This document shows, in pieces, positions 1-6,205 of a stretch of DNA of 7,117 bases. How positions within the stretch are numbered: the first letter of the stretch is position 1; each line of letters opens with the position of its first letter. The notes below the pieces were generated by a model. The model saw nothing but the letters and a program-made list of their open reading frames with translations. It searched no databases and had not been told where the DNA came from. The position numbers were made by a program, and so were the translations under genes. The stretch is from an uncultured Collinsella sp. (lineage in GTDB: Bacteria > Actinomycetota > Coriobacteriia > Coriobacteriales > Coriobacteriaceae), in assembly GCA_900549335.1 (NCBI GenBank), contig UROJ01000077.1, forward strand, positions 1 through 7,117. The letters are read 5' to 3'.

Positions 1-721
1 TTTCCTGACGATGCTTGACGCATATGACTGGGATTTTTGCCAGATACAGTACAACTATGCCGGCGAGCGTTACCAAGCGGGAACGGCAGGACTCATGGCG
101 GCTGCGGAGCGCGGGCTCGCGGTGTTTGTGATGGAGCCGCTGCTGGGCGGGCGTCTGGCAGGCAAGCTGCCGCCGCGGGCCCGCGCCGTGCTCGATGGCG
201 CTCGTGACCCGCATTTGCGCACTCCTGCCGCTTGGGGGCTTTCGTGGGTGTGGAACCATCCTCAGGTGACGATGCTGCTTTCGGGTATGACCAATACCGC
301 GCAAGTGGATGAGAACGCGGCGTTGGCCGATCGGGCCCTGCCGGATTCGATGACAGTTACTCAGCTTGATGCCATCGCACGCGTGCTGACGGAGTTTGAA
401 AAATCGAATCGCGTGCCCTGCACGGGATGCGGCTACTGCATGCCATGTCCCAAGGGTATCAACATTCCCGCCTGCTTTGCCGCCTACAACGCGAGCTATG
501 CGCACAGCTGGTTTACGGGGCTGTCGCAATACTTTACGGCGAGTGCGGTGCGCACGAGCGAGCCCAAGCTGGTGAGCAATTGCGTCAAGTGCGGCAAATG
601 CGCGCGCCACTGCCCGCAGCATATCGATATCCCCGGGCGCTTGGACGACGTACGCCGCCGTTTTCAGCCTGGCCCCGTGACGGCGGTGCTCAAGGCCTTC
701 GGCAAAACGCGCTCCTCATGA
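1..721 (+). CDS. Aldo/keto reductase with C-terminal 4Fe-4S ferredoxin-like tail (5' truncated by window)
   Basis: The reading frame is open to the left edge (codons start at base 2), so the N-terminal part of the barrel, with the Asp-Tyr-Lys-His catalytic tetrad, lies outside the window. The visible part holds the late barrel strands typical of this family: a WDFCQIQYNY strand, then AVFVMEPLLGGRLA, then a MLLSGM strand followed by VDEN, the usual nucleotide-binding end. Counting from the Met at base 11, two cysteine clusters follow: C137, C140, C143, C146 (CTGCGYCMPCPKGINIP) and C191, C194, C197, C201 (CVKCGKCARHCP). This is the arrangement of the predicted Fe-S oxidoreductase subgroup of aldo/keto reductases. 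The tail could bind up to two [4Fe-4S] clusters and pass electrons to or from the NAD(P)H-dependent barrel. The substrate cannot be read from the sequence. The stop codon TGA (719-721) lies inside the first palindromic repeat. Family assignment is firm; physiological role is unknown. Confidence 0.9.
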   Translation, partial: FLTMLDAYDWDFCQIQYNYAGERYQAGTAGLMAAAERGLAVFVMEPLLGGRLAGKLPPRARAVLDGARDPHLRTPAAWGLSWVWNHPQVTMLLSGMTNTAQVDENAALADRALPDSMTVTQLDAIARVLTEFEKSNRVPCTGCGYCMPCPKGINIPACFAAYNASYAHSWFTGLSQYFTASAVRTSEPKLVSNCVKCGKCARHCPQHIDIPGRLDDVRRRFQPGPVTAVLKAFGKTRSS

Positions 722-800
722 CCCTTTTATAACTTGCGGTGGAATAGTTCCTGTTTGCGGCAGAATGGGGCTTAAACAGGAACTATTCCACCGCAACTGA
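718..800. repeat. Palindromic intergenic element, copy 1
   Basis: A perfect 23-bp inverted repeat (734-756 with 774-796) encloses a 17-nt centre (757-773). The outer 13 bp of each arm are TTGCGGTGGAATA and its complement. A shared left flank, CCCTTTTATA, and a right flank, ACTGA, complete an 83-bp unit that aligns base for base with 1878-1960 (64 of 83 positions identical by my count). The element starts within the stop codon of the aldo/keto reductase and ends just before the Shine-Dalgarno of the next gene (AGGGGG, 801-806). No T-run follows the right arm, so it does not look like a normal intrinsic terminator. It may be a dispersed REP- or MITE-like element or a structured RNA; no terminal target duplication was found. 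Confidence 0.85.
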
Positions 801-811
801 AGGGGGCCGTC

Positions 812-1831
812 GTGGGCCATCGGGATTCATGTGATGATTTGCGCGAGGTTCGTTGGGGCGTTTTGGGCGCTGGGCACATTTCGCATCGATTTGCATCGTC
901 GCTCAAGGAGGTGGACGGGGCACGGCTTGTGGCTGCCGCCGGTCGCACCCCTTCGCATGTTGAGGAGTTTTGCAGGGCGTTTTCGATTGATGCCGCGCAC
1001 AGTTATGCCACGGCTGACGATAGCGGCGATGCGGCTTATGACGCGCTGATTGCCGACCCCGATGTCGACGCAATCTACTTGGCTCTTCCGCATGGCATGC
1101 ATGCGCATTGGGTCTGTCGGGCACTGCGCGCGGGAAAGGCCGTGCTGTGCGAAAAACCGGCCGTTTTGAGTGAGGAAGAGGCTCTATCGATTGCCTCCAC
1201 CTCTCGCGAGCGCGGCGTACTGTTTATGGAGGCGATGAAGAATCGGTTTTGCCCGATGCATACTCGCGTGAAGGGTTTGCTTGCGTCGGGCGAGCTCGGC
1301 CGTATCGTCTCGATCGAAAGCGTGCAAAAACTCGATTATGGTGAGCCGCCTTCGAGTTATCTGCTCGATCCGTTGCAGGGTGGCTGTCTATATGACATGG
1401 GCTGCTACGCGGTCGGGTGGTTTGAGGATCTGCTTGCGGGCGCGTGCGATGTTTCGTCTCGTGAAGTTCGCTGGCGTGACGTATTAGGCGGCCGCGTGGA
1501 TTGGGCCGATGAGATCCATATGAGTGTCGGCGGTATACCCATTCATATGGTGTGCGACGGCAAAGCAGCATATGAAAGCCGCTTAACGATTGCCTGCGAA
1601 CGGGGATCGTTGGAAATCGAGCGCCTCCATCGCCCCGAGCGTGCCCATGTGAAGTACTCCGACGGACGAAAGCTCGAAATCGACGCCCCATTTGAGGTCG
1701 ATGATTTTTACGGTGAAGCTTCGCATGCGACCCAGCTCATCCGGGCGGGGAAACTCGAGAGTCCCGTCATGCCCCTTGCCGCCACACAGCGCTGCGCGCA
1801 GATCATCGATGCGATTCGCTTGACGCTCTAG
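812..1831 (+). CDS. Gfo/Idh/MocA-family NAD(P)-dependent oxidoreductase
   Basis: A 339-residue protein, normal length for the family. Residues 13-23 (VRWGVLGAGHI) form the first strand and glycine-rich turn of a Rossmann fold. Residues 114-116 are the family EKP motif, whose Lys115 normally binds substrate and takes part in hydride transfer. The C-terminal alpha/beta domain carries GGCLYDMGCYAV (190-201). Asp195 is kept, but the His found four residues later in inositol dehydrogenase-like members is Tyr199 here. That Tyr is typical of the glucose-fructose oxidoreductase and dimeric dihydrodiol dehydrogenase branch. The likely role is cytoplasmic oxidation or reduction of a sugar or sugar-like substrate; the exact substrate cannot be told. 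The GTG start is chosen because AGGGGG (801-806) lies 5 nt upstream and no ATG in frame precedes the Rossmann strand. Palindromic repeats flank the gene, and no sugar-pathway genes are adjacent. Confidence 0.9.
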   Translation: MGHRDSCDDLREVRWGVLGAGHISHRFASSLKEVDGARLVAAAGRTPSHVEEFCRAFSIDAAHSYATADDSGDAAYDALIADPDVDAIYLALPHGMHAHWVCRALRAGKAVLCEKPAVLSEEEALSIASTSRERGVLFMEAMKNRFCPMHTRVKGLLASGELGRIVSIESVQKLDYGEPPSSYLLDPLQGGCLYDMGCYAVGWFEDLLAGACDVSSREVRWRDVLGGRVDWADEIHMSVGGIPIHMVCDGKAAYESRLTIACERGSLEIERLHRPERAHVKYSDGRKLEIDAPFEVDDFYGEASHATQLIRAGKLESPVMPLAATQRCAQIIDAIRLTL

Positions 1832-1850
1832 GTTGCGGTGCTGCTGCTCA

Positions 1851-1888
1851 AGGGGGGCTCGGCGGACCGTGCCCCTGATGCCCCTTTT
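1851..1888 (+). terminator. Possible terminator after the Gfo/Idh gene
   Basis: A GC-rich hairpin pairs 1853-1862 with 1867-1876 around a CGGA loop, with one T-T mismatch. A competing fold pairs AAGGGG (1850-1855) with CCCCTT (1881-1886), which runs straight into TTAT. The T-rich stretch (1885-1888) is short and also belongs to the left flank of repeat copy 2, so the call is tentative. Confidence 0.35.
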
Positions 1889-1960
1889 ATATCTTGCGGT
1901 GGAATACGGTCTGTTTGCGCCAAAATAAGGCACCAATAGACCGTATTTCACCGCAACTGA
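1878..1960. repeat. Palindromic intergenic element, copy 2
   Basis: This is the second copy of the element at 718-800, the same length and without gaps. A 22-bp stem pairs 1894-1915 with 1935-1956, including two G-T (G-U in RNA) pairs. After a mismatch the stem resumes in the centre (1919-1921 with 1929-1931) around an AAAATAA loop. The outer ends match copy 1, while bases 1907-1910 and their partners 1940-1943 differ completely from copy 1 but still pair. It ends just before the Shine-Dalgarno of the nfo gene (AGGGGG, 1963-1968), the same placement as copy 1. Confidence 0.85.
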
Positions 1961-1976
1961 TGAGGGGGAGCTGGAG

Positions 1977-2747
1977 ATGCTGACGATCGGGTGCCATCTT
2001 TCGACGACGAAGGGCTATCGGGCAATGGGGGAGACGGCGTTGTCCATTGGCGCCAATACCTTTGCGTTCTTTACGCGCAACCCGCGCGGTGGCAAGGCGA
2101 AAGACCTTGACATGGATGATGTGGCGGCTCTGCGCGAGCTTATGGCGCAAAGCGACTTTGGACCGCTGGTGGCGCATGCCCCGTATACCTATAACCCCTG
2201 TTCCGCTAAGGAGCGGGCGCGCGAGTTTGCCTTGGAGGCTATGGCGGAAGATTTGCAGCGTCTGGAGGCGCTGCCCGGCAACTACTACAACTTCCATCCC
2301 GGTGCGCATGTGGGACAGGGAGCAGACGCCGGTATTCAGATGATTGTCGACACGCTGTGCCAGGTGATGTTTGAGGGACAGCAGACGACGGTGTTGCTCG
2401 AGACCATGGCGGGCAAGGGCACCGAGGTGGGCCGTAGCTTTGAAGAGCTGGCGTGCATTATCGAGGGCGTTGCCGCCAAGTGCCCAGAGCTGTCCGATAA
2501 GCTGGGCGTTTGTTTGGACACCTGCCATGTGAGCGATGCCGGCTACGACATCATCCATGATCTGGACGGCGTACTCGACGAGTTCGACCGCGTGGTGGGC
2601 ATCGATCGCCTGCATGCCGTACACATCAACGATTCGAAGAACCCTTGTGGCGCCCATAAAGATCGTCACGAGTGCATCGGCAAGGGATACCTTGGCAGCG
2701 AGGAATTTGGCGGCGGTATGCAGGTTATGCAGAATTGTATCGAATAG
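1977..2747 (+). CDS. nfo: Deoxyribonuclease IV (endonuclease IV), truncated by a frameshift
   Basis: This is an AP endonuclease of the Nfo family, a zinc-dependent TIM-barrel enzyme that cuts DNA 5' to abasic sites in base excision repair. The ATG start has AGGGGG (1963-1968) 8 nt upstream and gives the usual N-terminus ([14 protein letters not shown]). Eight of the nine metal ligands known from E. coli Nfo can be placed: His67, His107 (NFHPG), Glu142 (LLETMAG), Asp181 and His184 (DTCH), His216 (VHIND), Asp229 and His231 (KDRH). The frame ends at TAG 2745-2747 after 256 residues. The expected end of the enzyme, with the ninth ligand (Glu of ILET), is found downstream in another frame. As written, the product lacks the last barrel strand and helix and would probably be inactive. 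A single assembly or sequencing error could also explain this. Confidence 0.88.
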   Translation: MLTIGCHLSTTKGYRAMGETALSIGANTFAFFTRNPRGGKAKDLDMDDVAALRELMAQSDFGPLVAHAPYTYNPCSAKERAREFALEAMAEDLQRLEALPGNYYNFHPGAHVGQGADAGIQMIVDTLCQVMFEGQQTTVLLETMAGKGTEVGRSFEELACIIEGVAAKCPELSDKLGVCLDTCHVSDAGYDIIHDLDGVLDEFDRVVGIDRLHAVHINDSKNPCGAHKDRHECIGKGYLGSEEFGGGMQVMQNCIE

Positions 2748-2841
2748 CCGCTTGCGTGCACTTCCATTTATTTTGGAGACGCCGAACGAACTTGCAGGTT
2801 ATGCAGCGGAAATTACGCTATTAAGGTCGTTGCAGCAGTAA
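2743..2841 (+). pseudogene. nfo: Detached C-terminal end of nfo, out of frame
   Basis: Read in the frame of base 2743, this stretch gives [15 protein letters not shown], then GYAAEITLLRSLQQ and a TAA stop (2839-2841). This is the classic end of endonuclease IV: the barrel strand with the metal-ligand Glu of ILET (E261 in E. coli) and the closing helix. It has no start codon or ribosome binding site of its own. Restoring two A residues in the GAATAGC at 2742-2748 would join the frames as [16 protein letters not shown] and give an enzyme of about 288 residues, with the Glu at position 268. I infer a 2-base deletion, or a 1-base insertion, in the recent past or in the assembly. Confidence 0.85.
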
Positions 2842-2902
2842 CGACTGTCACAAAGTGGAGTGTTCCATTCACGTTATGGGATTGTTTCAATCAGTTTTCT
2901 CA

Positions 2903-2931
2903 TTGCGGATTCGTAATTCCGGGTGCATAAT
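2903..2931 (+). promoter_or_regulatory. Predicted promoter of the amino acid ABC transporter operon
   Basis: A -35-like TTGCGG (2903-2908) and a -10-like CATAAT (2926-2931) are separated by 17 bp, the optimal sigma70 spacing. Transcription would start near 2938, giving a leader of about 50 nt before the binding-protein ATG. The gap before it (2842-2902) holds only weak short dyads, such as GATTG/CAATC at 2880-2892, and no recognisable riboswitch or T-box. No operator could be identified. Confidence 0.5.
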
Positions 2932-2988
2932 AGCCAACAGTTTTTGCAGACCTCTGAATCAAACGGGGTCGCCGGAAGGAGACTGATT

Positions 2989-3849
2989 ATGAAGCTCAAG
3001 AAGCTTGGCGCATTTGCCGCCACGGGCGCCATGGCGCTCGCCCTCGCACTGACGGGCTGCGGCTCGTCCAACGCCACCTCTGGTTCCGATGCCGGTTCCA
3101 GCAGCTCTGATGACGTGAAGGTCGAGAAGGTTGACGGCTCCAAGGAGTATGCACTCGTCAAGGACGGTACGCTCACCGTCGGCACCTCTGCCGAGTACGC
3201 GCCGTTTGAGTACAAGGATGACAATGGCGATTACCAGGGCTTTGACCTTGAGCTCATCAAGGCTATCGGCGACAAGCTGGGCCTGGATGTCGAGTACGTC
3301 AACAACGACTTTGACACGCTGGTGCCGGGTGTTGCTTCTGGCGCCAAGTATGACGTCTCCATCGCGGCTATCACCGATACGCCCGAGCGTGAGAAGGAAG
3401 TCGCGTTCTCCGACTCCTACTACATGGATGACCAGGCTATCGTGACCAAGGTCGATAACACCGACATCACGGCCGATAACTACAGCGAGAAGCTCAACAA
3501 CGCCGACGCCACGATCATCGTCCAGTCCGGCTCGACCGCCGAGGCCTTTGCCCAAGAGAACTTCCCGAAGGCCAAGATCGTCCCCTACAAGGACGCCACC
3601 GAGTGCTTCAGCGCCCTGCAGTCCGATAAGGGTGACGCCGTGGTGACCAACCGCTCCGTTGCCAGCCAGCTGACCGCCGAGCAGTTCAACACCTGCCAGA
3701 CCATCAAGCAGATCAGCACCGGCGAGGAGTACGCCATCGCCATCAACCAGGGCAACACTAAGCTCAAGGACGACATCAACCAGGCTATCAAGGACCTGAC
3801 CGATGACGGTACCGTTGACGCCCTTATGTCTAAGTACAACATCAAGTAA
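2989..3849 (+). CDS. Amino acid ABC transporter substrate-binding lipoprotein
   Basis: A 286-residue extracytoplasmic binding protein of the bacterial SBP_3 (polar amino acid, HisJ/GlnH-like) family. The N-terminus is a lipoprotein signal: Lys residues at 2, 4 and 5, an Ala/Leu-rich core, and the lipobox LTGC with Cys24 as the lipidation site. A Ser/Gly/Asp-rich linker (about 25-42) tethers it to the membrane. The binding domain begins near residue 57 with the family pattern TLTVGTSAEYAPFEYKD, followed by GFDLELIKAIGDKLGL, FDTLVPGV and SIAAITDTPEREKEVAFSDSYY. The start is the ATG with AAGGAG (2976-2981) 7 nt upstream; the longer frame from GTG 2923 would begin inside the promoter and bury the signal peptide. 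Permease and ATPase genes follow on the same strand, so it feeds that importer. The ligand (for example Gln, Cys, Arg or His) cannot be decided from sequence alone. Confidence 0.95.
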   Translation: MKLKKLGAFAATGAMALALALTGCGSSNATSGSDAGSSSSDDVKVEKVDGSKEYALVKDGTLTVGTSAEYAPFEYKDDNGDYQGFDLELIKAIGDKLGLDVEYVNNDFDTLVPGVASGAKYDVSIAAITDTPEREKEVAFSDSYYMDDQAIVTKVDNTDITADNYSEKLNNADATIIVQSGSTAEAFAQENFPKAKIVPYKDATECFSALQSDKGDAVVTNRSVASQLTAEQFNTCQTIKQISTGEEYAIAINQGNTKLKDDINQAIKDLTDDGTVDALMSKYNIK

Positions 3850-3870
3850 AATAGCTACTTGATTGCACGC

Positions 3871-3902
3871 GGGCCCTTTCCGTTTTGCGGAGAGGGCCTT
3901 TG
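3871..3902 (+). terminator. Stem-loop 1 between binding protein and permease genes (partial terminator)
   Basis: GGCCCTTTCCG (3872-3882) pairs with CGGAGAGGGCC (3888-3898) around a TTTTG loop, giving 11 bp with one G-U. It lies 22 nt after the binding-protein stop and is followed only by TTTG, so termination should be weak. It would also protect the upstream mRNA from 3' decay and favour more binding protein than permease. Confidence 0.65.
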
Positions 3903-3912
3903 CGCTTCTCTT

Positions 3913-3938
3913 GACGGAGAGCGTTTCCGTCTCTTTTT
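3913..3938 (+). terminator. Stem-loop 2 between binding protein and permease genes (partial terminator)
   Basis: GACGGAGA (3913-3920) pairs with TTTCCGTC (3924-3931) around a GCG loop, giving 8 bp with one G-U. TCTTTTT (3932-3938) follows directly, making it the better intrinsic terminator of the two in this gap. Since the permease and ATPase genes have no clear promoter of their own, read-through must be substantial. Confidence 0.55.
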
Positions 3939-3956
3939 GCCGGCAACTTCTACGAT

Positions 3957-3969
3957 AGGAGCCACCTTG
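3957..3969 (+). promoter_or_regulatory. Ribosome binding site that fixes a TTG start for the permease
   Basis: AGGAG (3957-3961) lies 5 nt before TTG (3967-3969). The first in-frame ATG (4042) falls inside the hydrophobic signal sequence and has no comparable site. A start further upstream (TTG 3859) would translate through both stem-loops. TTG at 3967 is therefore the best start. Confidence 0.7.
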
Positions 3970-5328
3970 TCTCGACTGAACAAAGGGGCCGCGGAACAGC
4001 GTTTTTCACTGCCCGCCTTGCTCCAAAAGCTAGCCTGCGTCATGGCCGTGGCGCTCGCGCTGGTGTGCGCGGGGGCATATGCGCCCACGACCGCCCAGGC
4101 GCTTGAGACCGCAAAGATTACCGCCCGACCCAACACCGGTTCGGGCAGCGCTGTGGTCGGCGGCACCGAGACGCGCATTACCTGGGAAGTTCAGGCCGAT
4201 GCCGACGAGGAGCTGAGCGGTCTTTCGCTGACGTTTGTTGACGGTACGACGTTTGACACCGATGACACGCGATTGACGATGCTCTCGGGCGAGGACCTCA
4301 TGGATCGTACGCCCATGAAGCCCACGTGCAAGGCTGACGGCCAGACGCTCAAGATCGACTTTGGCGAGACGGCGCCTGCCGGCGGCTTTTTCCGTGTCGA
4401 GGTTTACGGCGTGACCTTCCCCGTCGAGGGCGGCGATGAGGCCTTTAGCGGCACCTATACGCTCGCCGACGGGTCGACCAAGAAGATCTCCAAGATTCCG
4501 TCGGTGGAAATCAAGGGCGTGACGGCCTTCGATAGCTTCTTGGCCGACCTTAAAGAGCAGCCGTGGGTCGAGGCCTGGAACTCCAATATGTTCCTGCGCC
4601 TGTTCCTGAACCCGGTCATTTTGGTCCAGAGCCTGCCGATCGTCTTCAAAGGCTTCCTCATGTCGCTCTCGATCGTGCTCGTGGCGTTTCCGCTGGCAAT
4701 TCCCTTCGGTTTTGCCCTGTCGCTCATGCGCATCTCTAAGTCGCGCATCCTGCGCTGTCTTGCCGGCATCTATGTGAATATCATTCGCGGTACGCCGGCG
4801 TTCCTGCAGATCTATATCGCGTTTTTCGGTCTGCCGCTGGCCGGTGTCAAAGTGGACGACTATGTGCTGGGTGTTATCGTCATGGCCATGAACTCGTCTG
4901 CGTACTTGTGCGAGATCTTCCGTGCCGGTATTCAGTCGATCCCCAAGGGCCAAAACGAGGCTGCTCGCTCGCTGGGCATGAATGCCTTCCAGACGCTGCT
5001 CTATGTCATGATTCCGCAGACGTTCCGCAATGTCCTGCCTACGCTGACCAGCGAGTTTATCTTGCTCTACAAGGACACGTCGCTGCTTGCCGCCGTGGGT
5101 GTCGTCGAGATCGTCATGAACGCCCGCACCATCGTGGCCACGACGGGCTCCATCACGCCGTATGTGGTTGCCGCTCTGTTCTATCTGGTCATTACCCTGC
5201 CGCTTGCGCGCTTGGTGAGCGGTCTTGAGGCGAGACTTCTGGGGACGGCCGAAACCAAAAAGAAGCGTCCCACCAAGAGCGCCGGACAGGTTGTCGCGAC
5301 GCCCGCCGATCATATCGCCGGTCTGTAA
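3967..5328 (+). CDS. Polar amino acid ABC transporter permease with N-terminal signal peptide and extracytoplasmic domain
   Basis: A 453-residue protein from the TTG start, about twice the usual length of a HisM/GlnP-type permease. Residues 1-45 look like a signal peptide: basic residues, hydrophobic core VMAVALALV (25-33), and AQA (43-45) as a plausible cleavage site. Residues 46 to about 185 form a beta-rich, acidic extracytoplasmic domain of no family I recognise. The standard permease domain follows: a first membrane helix at about 226-254, IRGTP at 273-277, and the EAA loop at 331-358 (EAARSLGMNAF up to NVLP), which contacts the ATPase. Then come LLYKDTSLLA and a last helix near 397-416, five helices in all. 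Five helices with the N-terminus outside is the known HisQ/HisM topology, which suits a secreted N-terminal domain. The stop overlaps the Shine-Dalgarno of the ATPase gene, so the two are translationally close. As the only permease, it probably forms a homodimer. Confidence 0.92.
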   Translation: MSRLNKGAAEQRFSLPALLQKLACVMAVALALVCAGAYAPTTAQALETAKITARPNTGSGSAVVGGTETRITWEVQADADEELSGLSLTFVDGTTFDTDDTRLTMLSGEDLMDRTPMKPTCKADGQTLKIDFGETAPAGGFFRVEVYGVTFPVEGGDEAFSGTYTLADGSTKKISKIPSVEIKGVTAFDSFLADLKEQPWVEAWNSNMFLRLFLNPVILVQSLPIVFKGFLMSLSIVLVAFPLAIPFGFALSLMRISKSRILRCLAGIYVNIIRGTPAFLQIYIAFFGLPLAGVKVDDYVLGVIVMAMNSSAYLCEIFRAGIQSIPKGQNEAARSLGMNAFQTLLYVMIPQTFRNVLPTLTSEFILLYKDTSLLAAVGVVEIVMNARTIVATTGSITPYVVAALFYLVITLPLARLVSGLEARLLGTAETKKKRPTKSAGQVVATPADHIAGL

Positions 5329-5340
5329 GGAGGTCCTGTC

Positions 5341-6090
5341 ATGAGTGAAACGAATTCCAACGAGGTCGTTGTCAGCATCAAGAACCTCCAAAAGGCTTTT
5401 GGCGATAACGTGGTTCTGCGTGATATCGATCTGGACGTGCACAAGGGTGAGGTCGTTGTGGTCCTGGGCCCCTCGGGCTCGGGCAAGTCGACGATGCTTC
5501 GCTGCATCAATCGCCTGGAGCATCCCACGAGCGGCTCGATTGTCGTTGAGGGCGTGGATGTGTGTGCCAAGGGCGTCGACCTCAATAAGGTACGTACGCA
5601 CTTGGGCATGGTGTTTCAGCAGTTCAACCTGTTCCCGCACCTGTCGGTCAAAAAGAACGTCATGCTTGCGCAGCAAAAGGTGCTCAAGCGCAGTAAGGAA
5701 GAGGCCGAGAAGATCGCCATCGAGGAGCTGACCAAGGTCGGCCTGGCCGAGCGCATTGATTTTATGCCGAGTCAGCTTTCGGGCGGCCAGCAGCAGCGCG
5801 TCGCCATCGCCCGCGCCCTGTCGATGAACCCGCACGTGATGCTCTTTGACGAGGCCACGTCGGCGCTCGACCCCGAGCTCGTCCGCGATGTATTGGGCGT
5901 CATGCGCGACCTAGCACGTGACGGTATGACCATGATCGTGGTAACGCACGAGATGGGCTTTGCCCGCGATGTCGCCGACCGCGTCGTCTTTATGGACGGC
6001 GGCGTCATTGTAGAAGAGGGTACGCCGAGTGAGGTCTTCGACCACCCCAAGAGCGAGCGCACCAAGGCGTTCTTGGGCAATATCTCGTAG
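5341..6090 (+). CDS. Amino acid ABC transporter ATP-binding protein (GlnQ/HisP family)
   Basis: A 249-residue cytoplasmic ATPase that powers the importer encoded just upstream. All functional motifs are intact: Walker [10 protein letters not shown] (43-51), Q-loop [10 protein letters not shown] (91-100), signature [15 protein letters not shown] (146-160), Walker [15 protein letters not shown] (166-179) with catalytic Glu171, and the switch His203 (VTHEM). The [10 protein letters not shown] and H-P-T-S-G patterns are typical of polar amino acid transporters. The ATG has a strong TAAGGAGG (5326-5333) 7 nt upstream, and the TAA in it is the permease stop. Length is normal for the family, with no extra regulatory domain such as the methionine-type ACT/NIL domain. 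It should dimerise and dock on the EAA loops of the permease. It is the last gene of the operon, followed by a strong terminator. Confidence 0.96.
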   Translation: MSETNSNEVVVSIKNLQKAFGDNVVLRDIDLDVHKGEVVVVLGPSGSGKSTMLRCINRLEHPTSGSIVVEGVDVCAKGVDLNKVRTHLGMVFQQFNLFPHLSVKKNVMLAQQKVLKRSKEEAEKIAIEELTKVGLAERIDFMPSQLSGGQQQRVAIARALSMNPHVMLFDEATSALDPELVRDVLGVMRDLARDGMTMIVVTHEMGFARDVADRVVFMDGGVIVEEGTPSEVFDHPKSERTKAFLGNIS

Positions 6091-6110
6091 CCGGTTGATG
6101 TAACTGCCGT

Positions 6111-6156
6111 TACAAAAGAGCGGGGCTGGACTTGAATCCAGCCCCGCTCTTTTGTA
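6111..6156. terminator. Bidirectional intrinsic terminator between convergent genes
   Basis: A perfect 20-bp inverted repeat (6111-6130 with 6137-6156) has a CTTGAA loop and a GC-rich core (GAGCGGGGCTGGA and its complement). The right arm ends CTTTTGTA and the left arm starts TACAAAAG, so each strand ends in a T-run. It sits between the + strand ATPase gene (stop at 6090) and the - strand flavodoxin gene (stop at 6206-6208) and should serve both. Confidence 0.9.
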
Positions 6157-6205
6157 GGGATGGGGATGCGCTTTGATGCAGGCTCTCTTGGAGGCCCTGG
6201 GTTCG

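Noticed and set aside
2826..2845. GTCGTT/AACGAC dyad over the nfo tail stop codon
   Set aside because: The 6-bp arms have no following T-run; too weak to call a terminator.
2923..2988. GTG start at 2923 for the binding protein
   Set aside because: It overlaps the predicted -10 box, lacks a ribosome binding site, and would place 22 extra residues before a typical lipoprotein signal.
3859..3966. Earlier TTG start at 3859 for the permease
   Set aside because: Translation would run through two stem-loops, and the added residues do not form a signal sequence.
4030..5835. 601-residue open frame on the - strand across the permease and ATPase genes
   Set aside because: It is antisense to two clear genes, is very rich in Arg, His, Asp and Gln, has no domain-like patterns, and arises from the strong GC bias at third codon positions.
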